From Nitrososphaerales archaeon (lineage in GTDB: Archaea > Thermoproteota > Nitrososphaeria > Nitrososphaerales > UBA57), in the NCBI GenBank assembly GCA_022449325.1, contig JAKUSK010000003.1, positions 1-26,667 on the forward strand: a DNA stretch of 26,667 bases, written 5' to 3'. This document shows positions 14,371 to 22,190 of the stretch, in pieces; the first letter of the stretch is position 1; each line of letters opens with the position of its first letter. A model generated the notes under the pieces. It made no database searches. It saw only the letters and a program-made list of their open reading frames with translations, and was not told the origin of the DNA. The translations under genes were made by a program, and so were the position numbers.

Positions 14371-14796
14371 TCATTCCTCAATAATAAATTTAGTTCTCAT
14401 ACCACCATGATATGCTCCACAGAATTCTGCGCATTGAATCCAATATTCCCCAGGGGTTTCAGCACTAATAACTTGAATCCTAGTCTTACCTGGAATTATA
14501 TCAACTTTAAATCCCATTTCTCTAACATAAAAGCTATGAATTACATCAGTGCTTTCTAATTCAAGTCGAACGACTTCCCCATTCTTTACTTTAAGTTCTC
14601 CTGATTCTGAACCATCAGGATAAATAAATTTCCAATACCACTGACCTGATTCAACTTTAACGACATAATCAGGTTCGCCATAATAATCAGGATTATCTAA
14701 TGCATCCAAAACAGGAAGTGCCATTACGGCCAAGCCAAATAACAAAACAGTAGCTCCAGCAATTGTTGCCCATTCTAATTTTTCTAAAGTATCCAT
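14371..14796 (-). CDS. coxB: Heme-copper oxidase subunit II with CuA
   Basis: Accepts electrons from a soluble donor at CuA and passes them to subunit I. It has 141 residues with a single N-terminal helix (~residues 9-30) and an extracellular cupredoxin domain. All CuA ligands are present: His87 in HSFYVREM, Cys122, Cys126, His130 and Met133, with backbone ligand Glu124 (CAEFCGAYHGGM). Most A-type subunits II have two helices. The short one-helix form resembles ba3-type subunit II, and the neighbouring 85-residue gene may supply the missing hairpin. Confidence 0.95.
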   Translation of the reverse strand: MDTLEKLEWATIAGATVLLFGLAVMALPVLDALDNPDYYGEPDYVVKVESGQWYWKFIYPDGSESGELKVKNGEVVRLELESTDVIHSFYVREMGFKVDIIPGKTRIQVISAETPGEYWIQCAEFCGAYHGGMRTKFIIEE

Positions 14797-14798
14797 AA

Positions 14799-15056
14799 TT
14801 ATTCAAGTCCTGCAGGTTGTGTCCTGTCCCAGAATTTTAGTATGAGATAGAAGAATGTTCCTATAAATAAAGCGGAGACAAACATTCCAGCAACATATAC
14901 AACATCATAATATGATTTGATTAAAGCAGCACGAGCGTCAATAGGATCTGGATACCAAGAGACCAATAATCCGCCACCGATGATAAACAATACTAAAAAG
15001 GTTACAAGAATGCTAAATGCCCAGACAATTCGATCAAAAGTTGAAAGTATCCCCAT
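14799..15056 (-). CDS. Two-helix membrane protein, first gene of the oxidase operon
   Basis: A protein of 85 residues with two strong helices: IVWAFSILVTFLVLFIIGGGLL and VVYVAGMFVSALFIGTFFYLIL, ending in KFWDRTQPAGLE. It ends 2 bases before coxB, so the two are translationally linked. Two helices just ahead of a one-helix CuA protein suggest either a split subunit II hairpin or a small subunit IV-like component. No metal ligand is visible. Likely co-purifies with the oxidase; inference from order. Confidence 0.82.
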   Translation of the reverse strand: MGILSTFDRIVWAFSILVTFLVLFIIGGGLLVSWYPDPIDARAALIKSYYDVVYVAGMFVSALFIGTFFYLILKFWDRTQPAGLE

Positions 15057-15082
15057 TGTTATGACAAATTTTAGTGCATTGA

Positions 15083-15094
15083 TTTAATATATTA
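15083..15094 (-). promoter_or_regulatory. TATA box of the oxidase operon
   Basis: TAATATATTAAA on the minus strand is centred about 32 bases before the ATG of the 85-residue gene, in the 68-base gap 15057-15124. It implies a very short leader and an oxidase operon that can start independently of the gene at 15125. Confidence 0.5.
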
Positions 15095-15124
15095 GGTTTT
15101 CTTCTTATTCCAGATTTGGGAAAG

Positions 15125-15427
15125 TTATTTAAATCGATTCAAGAGCATGGGATCTGGTTTAATTACTTTTTTTCTGAGTCGTTTTTCATACAATTTTGGC
15201 CCATAAAATATGTTCAGATAAGCAATAATTTGCATACTTGCATGGAAAACTAGCATAGTAGTAAAGGAATACGATAAAACAACCAGCATAACTATTCCGG
15301 TAATAAATGCAATGACGTGTATTATGACAGCAAGAATCATGGAAAATTTTCGGTATTTAGAGACTTTGTCGGAAATTTGTTGTTTTCTCATTTCTTCTAA
15401 TTCAGCTAAATAAGTAGAATGATTCAT
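15125..15427 (-). CDS. Small two-helix membrane protein of unknown function
   Basis: A protein of 100 residues. A charged helix at the N-terminus (AELEEMRKQQISDKVSKYRK) leads into hydrophobic segments MILAVIIHVIAFITGIVMLVVL and FTTMLVFHASMQIIAYLNIF. A basic tail follows (KLYEKRLRKKVIKP). It lies between the oxidase operon and the divergent coxC, so it may be an oxidase-associated protein. I do not recognise its family. Confidence 0.75.
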   Translation of the reverse strand: MNHSTYLAELEEMRKQQISDKVSKYRKFSMILAVIIHVIAFITGIVMLVVLSYSFTTMLVFHASMQIIAYLNIFYGPKLYEKRLRKKVIKPDPMLLNRFK

Positions 15428-15515
15428 TATTTTCTTAAGTGTGTAGAATTAATAAAAATGTTAGGTTAAAAAAATAGTTATATGTGTTTATCAACATAAA
15501 ATTTTTGACTTTAAG

Positions 15516-16382
15516 ATGTCAGATAATGAAAAGAAGGTAGAATTTGAACATCATGTAGATACTGGTGAAGTACATTCATACATGCCAGCGTTAGTAGGTT
15601 TAGGATCTGGAGTATTTGTTGCTGCTGGAGTAATTTTCATGTTGAAAGGTTTTTCATTACAGCTAGGAGCAGGATTAGTTGGATTATTTGTATTATTAAT
15701 ATTTGCATTCTTAGGAGGAGAAATACCAAGATGGCCAAAGATTACAAAAGAATCGGAACAAATGGTAAAAGCAGGAGGTACGCAAGGAGAATTTCACGAC
15801 ATAGGAGATGTAGGATTTCCAACTGCGCTTTTTATTCTTTCGGAAATTGCGTTTTTTGGTGGAGCGTTTATAGCATATTTCTATTTAAGATCAGCATATG
15901 CAGTATGGCCACCAGAAGGAATACATCATTTAGATGTGGCAATTCCAAGTATACAAACTGCATTATTAATTGTCAGTAGTATAATGATTGAATGGTCTAC
16001 AGCAGCAGTTAAAAAAGGAAATCAAACTGCAGTAAAATTAGGTTTTCTCGGAGCAGTAATTCTCGGTTTAGGATTTGCAGTAATACAAATGGGTTACGAA
16101 TGGCCGCATCTTCTTAGAACAGGTGAACTAACACCACAAGATGGATTGTTTGGAGCTTCGTTCTTTGTACTTACAGGTATTCATGGAGTTCATGTAATAG
16201 CAGGAGTTATTGCGAATGCAGTTGTAACAATTAAAGCATTTAGAAATCAATTCGATGAAAAGAATCATGGATTTCTAGAAGCTGCAGGAACTTATTGGCA
16301 TTTCGTACACATTGTTTGGTTATTTTTGTTTGCGTTTTTGTGGCAAGATGGTTTATCTTATTTTCAGGCGGCGATAGCATAA
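15516..16382 (+). CDS. coxC: Heme-copper oxidase subunit III
   Basis: Structural subunit stabilising the proton-uptake side of subunit I. The 288 residues include the family core FPTALFILSEIAFFGGAF, LTGIHGVHVIAGV and the ending YWHFVHIVWLFLFAFLW. The first ~75 residues carry two additional helices (ALVGLGSGVFVAAGVIFML and LGAGLVGLFVLLIFAFLGGEI) ahead of the core, so a subunit IV-like hairpin may be fused here. A TATA-like GTTATATG at about 15477-15484 precedes the ATG. It is separated from the rest of the oxidase genes by a divergent promoter region (15428-15515). Confidence 0.95.
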   Translation: MSDNEKKVEFEHHVDTGEVHSYMPALVGLGSGVFVAAGVIFMLKGFSLQLGAGLVGLFVLLIFAFLGGEIPRWPKITKESEQMVKAGGTQGEFHDIGDVGFPTALFILSEIAFFGGAFIAYFYLRSAYAVWPPEGIHHLDVAIPSIQTALLIVSSIMIEWSTAAVKKGNQTAVKLGFLGAVILGLGFAVIQMGYEWPHLLRTGELTPQDGLFGASFFVLTGIHGVHVIAGVIANAVVTIKAFRNQFDEKNHGFLEAAGTYWHFVHIVWLFLFAFLWQDGLSYFQAAIA

Positions 16383-16383
16383 T

Positions 16384-16950
16384 TTGGCGAAAGAAGCTAA
16401 CCCATTAAAAGGAATTGTCAACATACCTAGATTTGGTTTATTTGTAATTACTGCAGGTATAACTGCGGCAGGAAGTTTAGGATTACCTGAAACTTCAATT
16501 TTGAGTCTATTACCCGCAAACATACTCAATGTAATAGATGCGTCAGGAAACGTAGTAGCATCAGAAAAAATGCATATTTTATTAACAATTATTCCAGGTT
16601 TCATGTTAGCTCCATTCATTTCATTCTTTGGCATGGCAGCGATATTTGGGATTACACTTGGACATCTTGTTATCGCTACTACATCAAAAATTGGAGCAGT
16701 AGATTTGCTTTCCCCGTTATTTACATTTTTAGGTCTATTCTTCATTAGACAATACAAAAGCCCTGGGAATTTTATAGGTCCATTAATATTCGTATTAGTA
16801 ACTTCACTATGGCTTTCATATGTAGGATTTTCAGTCACAGGATTGGATATGTTGCCAATAATGCTATTCACATTATTATCTCAAGCAGGAATAGTGGCAA
16901 TAGGATATGTATTCTACTTGATTGCAAAACAAGTAAAGATCTTCAATTAG
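16384..16950 (+). CDS. Multi-spanning membrane protein of unknown function
   Basis: A protein of 188 residues with about five helices. It starts at TTG 16384, one base after the coxC stop, so is coupled to coxC translation. After MAKEANPLKGIVNIPR come FGLFVITAGITAAGSLGL, HILLTIIPGFMLAPFISFFGMAAIFG and LDLLSP-like loops, then FIGPLIFVLVTSLWLSYVGF and a final helix. The compact small-loop layout recalls ECF-transporter S components, but no diagnostic motif is seen. Linkage to coxC suggests an oxidase-related role; neither is established. Confidence 0.78.
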   Translation: MAKEANPLKGIVNIPRFGLFVITAGITAAGSLGLPETSILSLLPANILNVIDASGNVVASEKMHILLTIIPGFMLAPFISFFGMAAIFGITLGHLVIATTSKIGAVDLLSPLFTFLGLFFIRQYKSPGNFIGPLIFVLVTSLWLSYVGFSVTGLDMLPIMLFTLLSQAGIVAIGYVFYLIAKQVKIFN

Positions 16951-17155
16951 ATTTTGATTGAATACGACGTTTCTTTATAATATTAAAAACAAGGTATAAT
17001 CCTAAAAAAATCATTCCAAGTCGAAGAGCTTGAACCAGAAGACTAGAACTGTCTAATGCAGGAAATGGAAATAGCAGACCTGTAAATAAGAAAGACAATG
17101 CAAATGTGAAATTAAACGGATCTAACCAATTTCTTGCCAATATGATATTTAACAA
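16943..17155 (-). CDS. Small two-helix membrane protein, tentative
   Basis: A 70-residue frame with hydrophobic segments FTFALSFLFTGLLFPFPAL and LVQALRLGMIFLGLYLVFNII and a basic tail KKRRIQSKSN, giving a sensible membrane topology. It starts at TTG 17155 and overlaps the 3' end of the previous gene by 8 bases, convergently. Without it, 16951-17184 would be an empty gap. No family recognised. Confidence 0.55.
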   Translation of the reverse strand: MLNIILARNWLDPFNFTFALSFLFTGLLFPFPALDSSSLLVQALRLGMIFLGLYLVFNIIKKRRIQSKSN

Positions 17156-17184
17156 GTTAATAGTAATTAGCCTTTACTTTTTAA

Positions 17185-18075
17185 ATGATGCAATATAAAA
17201 CATCGTTATTGAAGTATAATTACGAGTGGTTAATTTTGGGACTCGTGATAATAATTGGGAGTTCGATATCTTATACAGCTATAATAAACAATTACTTTCA
17301 GAATCTTAACAATTTAATTCAGTATGTAGGAGTATTATACATATTCAGTATCGTATTGGGATTATTGATGATATCAATACAAATTCAAAAGGTATTGATG
17401 AGTCAAAGAGAAATCAAATTAAATAATAATGTAATTCCGCTAGGGCTAATATCACTCACATACGATCTTTTTACAAAAGCAAAATACAGAAAAATATTCA
17501 TTATTTCTTCAGTAATATATGTAATAATTTTTTCTGTAATTTCAGGAACAATTGTCTATCAACCGGAAATAATTTTCTCAGAAGCATACGATGTATCAAT
17601 ACCATCAATCAAAGTAGTTTATTGTTGTGGTACTCTTGGTCAATATCCTAATGCAGCAATATACATAACAGAACATGTAGGATTGATGGTAATACCACTC
17701 AGTACATTGTTGTTAATTTTAATTTCAGGTTTAGTTGCATGGAATGTGATGTTAATCACGTTTGCGTTAAGCAATAGACCAAAAAATAATGGAAAATGGT
17801 TATTTAGTCAATTTCTGCAAATAGGGGCATTTACAGGTTTATTTACTGCGTGTCCGACTTGTGCAGGTCTAATATTAACGAGTGTATTACCCAGTTCAAT
17901 TGCAGTTTCGGCAGTTACAGGAACTATGTTATTATCATTATCGAACGTTGTTTATCAGCAGATTTTTCTAGTAATAACATTAGGGCTATTAATTGGATCG
18001 CCGTTGATTTTAATCAGAAATATAAGAGAGTTATTTGAAAATGGCTGTATTATTGAAAAGACATCCATAATTTGA
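17185..18075 (+). CDS. Six- to seven-helix membrane protein with CxxC and CC motifs
   Basis: An unrecognised membrane protein of 296 residues. Hydrophobic segments lie at about 15-35, 45-68, 108-130, 165-195, 205-230 and 240-270. A soluble loop after the third helix contains VVYCCGTLGQYP, and the start of a later helix contains FTACPTCAGLILTSVLP. The four cysteines could form disulfides or bind a metal or thiol. The place between oxidase genes and a SpoIIM-like gene suggests membrane or redox homeostasis, but no function can be assigned. ATG ATG at 17185/17188 leaves a one-residue start doubt. Confidence 0.75.
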   Translation: MMQYKTSLLKYNYEWLILGLVIIIGSSISYTAIINNYFQNLNNLIQYVGVLYIFSIVLGLLMISIQIQKVLMSQREIKLNNNVIPLGLISLTYDLFTKAKYRKIFIISSVIYVIIFSVISGTIVYQPEIIFSEAYDVSIPSIKVVYCCGTLGQYPNAAIYITEHVGLMVIPLSTLLLILISGLVAWNVMLITFALSNRPKNNGKWLFSQFLQIGAFTGLFTACPTCAGLILTSVLPSSIAVSAVTGTMLLSLSNVVYQQIFLVITLGLLIGSPLILIRNIRELFENGCIIEKTSII

Positions 18076-18126
18076 TAAATTTAACAAGAAAGTAAGGTTT
18101 TTATTTTCATAGATGCATGATTTTTT

Positions 18127-18408
18127 ATGGATTGGGAAGTACTATTTCCAGCACTGGCATTTACAATTACTGGTGCTTTTGGAATATGGGCATCGTTTGA
18201 TACTAATTTTCTATTTCCGGCAGAGACGTTTATTCAAGGTCTTCATGCGACATCCATGTTTGTATTAGCTTTAGGGCTAATGTTACTTCCTGGAGGTTTA
18301 TTTAAAGGTGGAACTCCACGCCCCAGAGGAGCAGGTTTAGCAGTAGTTGTAACATTATTGACAATGACTGCAGCATTAGGAATTTTATTCGTAATCCTAA
18401 ACTTCTAA
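18127..18408 (+). CDS. Small three-helix membrane protein of unknown function
   Basis: A protein of 93 residues with three helices: VLFPALAFTITGAFGIWASF, FIQGLHATSMFVLALGLMLLPGG and GLAVVVTLLTMTAALGILFVIL. A short basic GGTPRPRGAG loop sits before the last. TTTTTATTTT about 30 bases upstream could be its TATA region, implying a leaderless transcript. Followed after 4 bases by the SpoIIM-family gene, so probably an operon. Family not recognised. Confidence 0.75.
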   Translation: MDWEVLFPALAFTITGAFGIWASFDTNFLFPAETFIQGLHATSMFVLALGLMLLPGGLFKGGTPRPRGAGLAVVVTLLTMTAALGILFVILNF

Positions 18409-18412
18409 TTAA

Positions 18413-18934
18413 ATGATAAAGAATATTTTTAGAGAAATTTTTCCAAAATATTGGATTAATTCATTTATTTTAATTTTAATTTTTACTGTGTTGATAGGGT
18501 TAATTGGATCAGCAATTCCATTAGATATGGAACAAGTATCAGAAATACTAGAACAAGCTGAGGAATTAATACCTGTTGACATAGATGCAAAAGCAATTTT
18601 TCTAAATAATTATAGAATATCGCTGATAATGTTGACTCCAATTTTGGGATTCCTATTTGGTGTATTGGTGATTTTTCAGACAGGTATGGTATTTGGTGCT
18701 GCAGGAAGTAGTGTAGGAATTTCAGGAGTATTATTATACGGATTAACGGCTTTAACACCCTTTTTTTGGTTAGAATTTATTGCATATGCGGCAAGTATGA
18801 CTGAGAGTATTTACTTCATAAGAGGATTAATTGAAAAGAAATCAAATATTGAGATTAAGAGAGTATTTGCAATAATAATATTGAATTTCGTATTACTAGG
18901 TGCAGGAGCATTAATTGAGATATTATTTATTTAG
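18413..18934 (+). CDS. SpoIIM-family (stage II sporulation M-like) membrane protein
   Basis: A protein of 173 residues with five helices. The family signature is visible: FLNNYRISLIMLTPILGFLFG, then FQTGMVFGAAGS and the late LEFIAYAASMTESIYFI segment. Non-sporulating archaea and bacteria carry this family widely; it is often placed beside membrane-remodelling or RDD genes, and its biochemical role is not settled. Its stop overlaps the convergent Hsp20-like gene by 4 bases. Confidence 0.82.
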   Translation: MIKNIFREIFPKYWINSFILILIFTVLIGLIGSAIPLDMEQVSEILEQAEELIPVDIDAKAIFLNNYRISLIMLTPILGFLFGVLVIFQTGMVFGAAGSSVGISGVLLYGLTALTPFFWLEFIAYAASMTESIYFIRGLIEKKSNIEIKRVFAIIILNFVLLGAGALIEILFI

Positions 18935-19374
18935 ACGTTGTAAATTAAATTAATAGTCAATGTGCCATTAATATAATTATATTTTTCAAGACGAAGATTT
19001 TTGGAAATTTTTATTTTTTCAGATAATCCATGTTTACTAGTAATGGTAAGTTTACCAGATGTAGAAACAACTTTCAAATCAGAATGTGTACCAGGAATTT
19101 GTGCAATTATATCAAGGCCATTAGTAGTTTCTATAGATTCATAAGTAAATTTTTTAGATGATCGAATTATTCCAAGACCGGGTTGTTTTTTTACGGTTTT
19201 TCGAATTTCGTTAGACCAATAAATAAACAAGAGTATTGCTAATAAACTCAATATAACAGCAGAGATACCACTCCGAACTCTTGTGATAATTAGTACAATT
19301 AAGCTTATGGCAATAATTGACAGAAATGCATAGAAATATTTGAAATCTTTAGATTTGAATGGACTTCGGAACAT
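18931..19374 (-). CDS. Membrane-anchored Hsp20/alpha-crystallin-like protein
   Basis: A protein of 147 residues. Two helices at about 14-33 and 37-55 are followed by a ~75-residue domain with the alpha-crystallin pattern. IIAQIPGTHSDLKVVSTSGKL resembles the A-x-L-P-G-x-x-x-x-D-L-x-V start. TITSKHGLSEKIKISKNLRLE follows, then INGTLTINL, like the N-G-x-L-x-I-x-L end of Hsp20. Conventional Hsp20 proteins are soluble, so the anchor is unusual; the domain would face the cytoplasm if both termini are inside. The resemblance is by eye. Confidence 0.65.
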   Translation of the reverse strand: MFRSPFKSKDFKYFYAFLSIIAISLIVLIITRVRSGISAVILSLLAILLFIYWSNEIRKTVKKQPGLGIIRSSKKFTYESIETTNGLDIIAQIPGTHSDLKVVSTSGKLTITSKHGLSEKIKISKNLRLEKYNYINGTLTINLIYNV

Positions 19375-19454
19375 AAGTAATATGAAGAAACTAATTAATC
19401 AAAAATGTTACTATTTATGATAAGAGTTAACATCAGGTTAAATATATTAAAAAT

Positions 19455-20762
19455 GTGGCAGGGCTTACAATATCAGGGTTAAGAGGAATAATTGGGGAAG
19501 ATTTATTTGCTAATGATATACTAGAAGTTGTCTATAATTTTATAGATTCGACAGGAATAAAGTCATGTGCCATAGGTAGAGACACTAGATCAACATCAGA
19601 TATGATTCATCAAATAGTTATTTCGTGTTTATTGTCAGAAGGTTGTAACATAGTGGATTTAGGAATAACATCTACGCCCTCGGTATTTCGTCATGTTAAG
19701 AAAAATGACTTAGATGGAGGGATTTGTATTACTTCCTCACACAATCCAAAAGAATGGAATGGATTAAAACTAATTATCAGGCCAGGAAGAATTATCAAAC
19801 CAGAAGAATTAAAGAATCAGAGTAATATGAATAATTCATTTACGGGTACTAAAAGAGAATTAGAAACCTGTTATTATAATGATTTGATAGAATTCTTTGG
19901 AAATGACGGTTTTCATGGTTTAAAAGTGGCCATGGATTTAGGAGGTGGAGCAGCATGTGAATTTGTGAGGGAGATATTTGTCAAGTTAGGAATCAGTGTG
20001 TATACAATTAATGATACGTCGGGTTCATTTAATAGGACAATTGATCCGACAGAAGATTCTCTTGAATCTCTTTCAAAATTAATTGTTGATAATGAATGCA
20101 ATGTAGGATTTGCATTTGATGCAGATGTCGATAGACTAGTAATATTAAATGATAAAGGAGAAAAAATTCCTCCAGATTTTTCTTTATTAGCAGGAATCAA
20201 GTATGTTGAACAGAAAGTTAAATTAAATAAAGCAGCAATAAGTATCGATAGTTCATTATCTATAATCAATTACCTAAAGAAAATCAATTGTGAAATAGTC
20301 ACGACACCGGTTGGAGAAATTAGTGTGTTAGAGAAAATACAAAGTGAAGAATGTCAATTAGGAGGTGAAGGAAGTAGTGGAGGATTCATTTATCCTGAAT
20401 TTAATTTATGTAGAGATGGGATACTATTAGCTTTAATGGTATCAAGATTAGTGGAAATGAATGGAAATATAGAAAATCTTTTCAAAGATATAGAGAAATT
20501 TATACAAAAAAGAATAAAGATAAAAACAAACCCTAAAAATTTTATTTTTGTGAAGGAGAAATTTGAAAAAATGCAAAATGTGACATTAATTGATGGAATA
20601 AAGATTTCGCCAAATGAAGATAGTTGGGTTTTGATTAGGGCATCGAATACTGAGAAATGTATAAGATTGTCAGTAGAAGCAAAAAATGATAATGAAGCAT
20701 CAGAATTAATAGAAAAGTACGAGAATCAGATAAACGAGATTATCAAGAATTCAAGTCATTAA
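19455..20762 (+). CDS. Phosphohexomutase (phosphomannomutase/phosphoglucosamine mutase family)
   Basis: Moves phosphate between C1 and C6 of a hexose phosphate via a phosphoserine enzyme, feeding sugar-nucleotide synthesis. It has 435 residues and starts at GTG 19455. Domain marks are ISGLRGIIGE, catalytic loop CITSSHNPKEWNG (Ser95; Ser where most have Ala before it), metal loop FDADVDRL, sugar loop GGEGSSGG and phosphate loop RASNTEKCIRLS. The DAD-DR and RASNTE variants are common in archaeal members. It differs clearly from its convergent neighbour, so the two probably act on different sugars. Its 3' end overlaps that gene by 20 bases. Confidence 0.9.
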   Translation: MAGLTISGLRGIIGEDLFANDILEVVYNFIDSTGIKSCAIGRDTRSTSDMIHQIVISCLLSEGCNIVDLGITSTPSVFRHVKKNDLDGGICITSSHNPKEWNGLKLIIRPGRIIKPEELKNQSNMNNSFTGTKRELETCYYNDLIEFFGNDGFHGLKVAMDLGGGAACEFVREIFVKLGISVYTINDTSGSFNRTIDPTEDSLESLSKLIVDNECNVGFAFDADVDRLVILNDKGEKIPPDFSLLAGIKYVEQKVKLNKAAISIDSSLSIINYLKKINCEIVTTPVGEISVLEKIQSEECQLGGEGSSGGFIYPEFNLCRDGILLALMVSRLVEMNGNIENLFKDIEKFIQKRIKIKTNPKNFIFVKEKFEKMQNVTLIDGIKISPNEDSWVLIRASNTEKCIRLSVEAKNDNEASELIEKYENQINEIIKNSSH

Positions 20763-22110
20763 TTAAATCAGTAACTAGTTTTGAACATTTTTCCATAACT
20801 AAATCAAGGTGAGATTGACTATCAGATTCGCTAAATAAGCGAATAATAGGTTCAGTACCACTAGGACGAATTAATGACCAGCTATTCTCGGACCAATGAA
20901 TTTTAAGGCCATCAGTTTGATCAGTTTCTTCAGAAATAGAGGATGCAATGTCATGAATTATAGATTCTCGAGAATCTATAGGGCAAGAAAATTTAGTTTT
21001 TGATTGATAGAATTTTGGCAGAGTAGATAGATTCTCTGATAAAGTATTTTTGGAAAATGAGAGAAGTTCGAGCATAAGTGCAGTTCCCATGGCACCGTCT
21101 CTAACAGCAACGTGGGGAGAATACAAACAACCGCCATTTTCCTCAAAACCGAATTTTGAATTGAGTTCCAACATTTTATGAGAAACATCAACACTTCCGA
21201 CTTTAGTACGATGTACGTCTATGTCATATTTTGATGCAACTTTTTCAATTATTAGCGATGTTGCAATAGTAGTTACAATTGGAGAATTAACACCGTTCTT
21301 AATTAGATGTTCTGCAACAAGAGTACCTGATTTATCACCCCAAAAAACAATGCCTTTTTCATCACAAAATATACTTCGATCTCCATCACCATCATAACCA
21401 ACGCCAATATCTGCATTGTTTTCAACAACAGATTGCGAAAGAAATTTTAAGGTGTCAGGAGTAGGTTCGCCACCTCTGCCAGAAAAATTACCATCTATAT
21501 GGTTATTGACAGTAATTACGTCGCATCCAAGAGATTCGGAAATAAGAGGAGCAGATAATGCTTGAGTTCCATTGCCAGAATCGATTACAATTTTTAATTT
21601 TCGTTTTTTGATGGAGAGGGAATCAACGTTTTGAATAACAGAATTTACATAATTGGCTATGACAGAATTATCGGAACTAATAGATCCTACATTTGCCCAG
21701 TTTTGCCTGATATATTTTTTCTGAAAATATATATCTTCAATGATGTTTTCTTCAGATCGAGAAACTTCAATTCCGTTAGAAGACACTACTTTAATTCCGT
21801 TATATTCAGAAGGATTATGAGAAGCAGTAATCATTACACCTCCATCATAAGAATTCTTTGTGATTAGTTGAAGACCAGGAGTAGGAACCATATTAGCAGA
21901 AACAACATTATTCCCAGATTCCATCAATCCAGCAGAAATAGCACGAGAAATAGAAGGACTCGAATGACGACCGTCAAATCCTACTATAATATTGGAGTTA
22001 TCAAAGAAAGTACCTATACTAAGGCCCATATTGACTATAAAATCAAGTCCATATTGTTGACCCGGAATAAACCTAATGCCATTAGTACCAAAAAGTTTGT
22101 TGTTAGTCAA
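20743..22110 (-). CDS. Phosphohexomutase, canonical motif set
   Basis: Second enzyme of the same superfamily, 455 residues. Its motifs are the consensus ones: FGTNGIR start, catalytic MITASHNPSEYNG, metal loop GYDGDGDRS, sugar loop FEENGGCLYSP and phosphate loop RPSGTEPIIRLFSES. That set fits archaeal phosphomannomutase/phosphoglucomutase (RPSGTEP, DGDGDR). Exact sugar cannot be told. Divergent from etfB, with an 80-base promoter gap 22111-22190. Confidence 0.92.
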   Translation of the reverse strand: MTNNKLFGTNGIRFIPGQQYGLDFIVNMGLSIGTFFDNSNIIVGFDGRHSSPSISRAISAGLMESGNNVVSANMVPTPGLQLITKNSYDGGVMITASHNPSEYNGIKVVSSNGIEVSRSEENIIEDIYFQKKYIRQNWANVGSISSDNSVIANYVNSVIQNVDSLSIKKRKLKIVIDSGNGTQALSAPLISESLGCDVITVNNHIDGNFSGRGGEPTPDTLKFLSQSVVENNADIGVGYDGDGDRSIFCDEKGIVFWGDKSGTLVAEHLIKNGVNSPIVTTIATSLIIEKVASKYDIDVHRTKVGSVDVSHKMLELNSKFGFEENGGCLYSPHVAVRDGAMGTALMLELLSFSKNTLSENLSTLPKFYQSKTKFSCPIDSRESIIHDIASSISEETDQTDGLKIHWSENSWSLIRPSGTEPIIRLFSESDSQSHLDLVMEKCSKLVTDLINDLNS

Positions 22111-22190
22111 TTATATCATAAGAAATAGTAAATAACAGATAAAACAATATCGCAAAGGTAAAATGTAAAAAGAACTCATGAAAATCTGAT

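Noticed and set aside
16353..16871. Minus-strand frame of 172 codons over the gene after coxC
   Set aside because: Antisense shadow; the plus-strand protein has a coherent membrane topology and is coupled to coxC.
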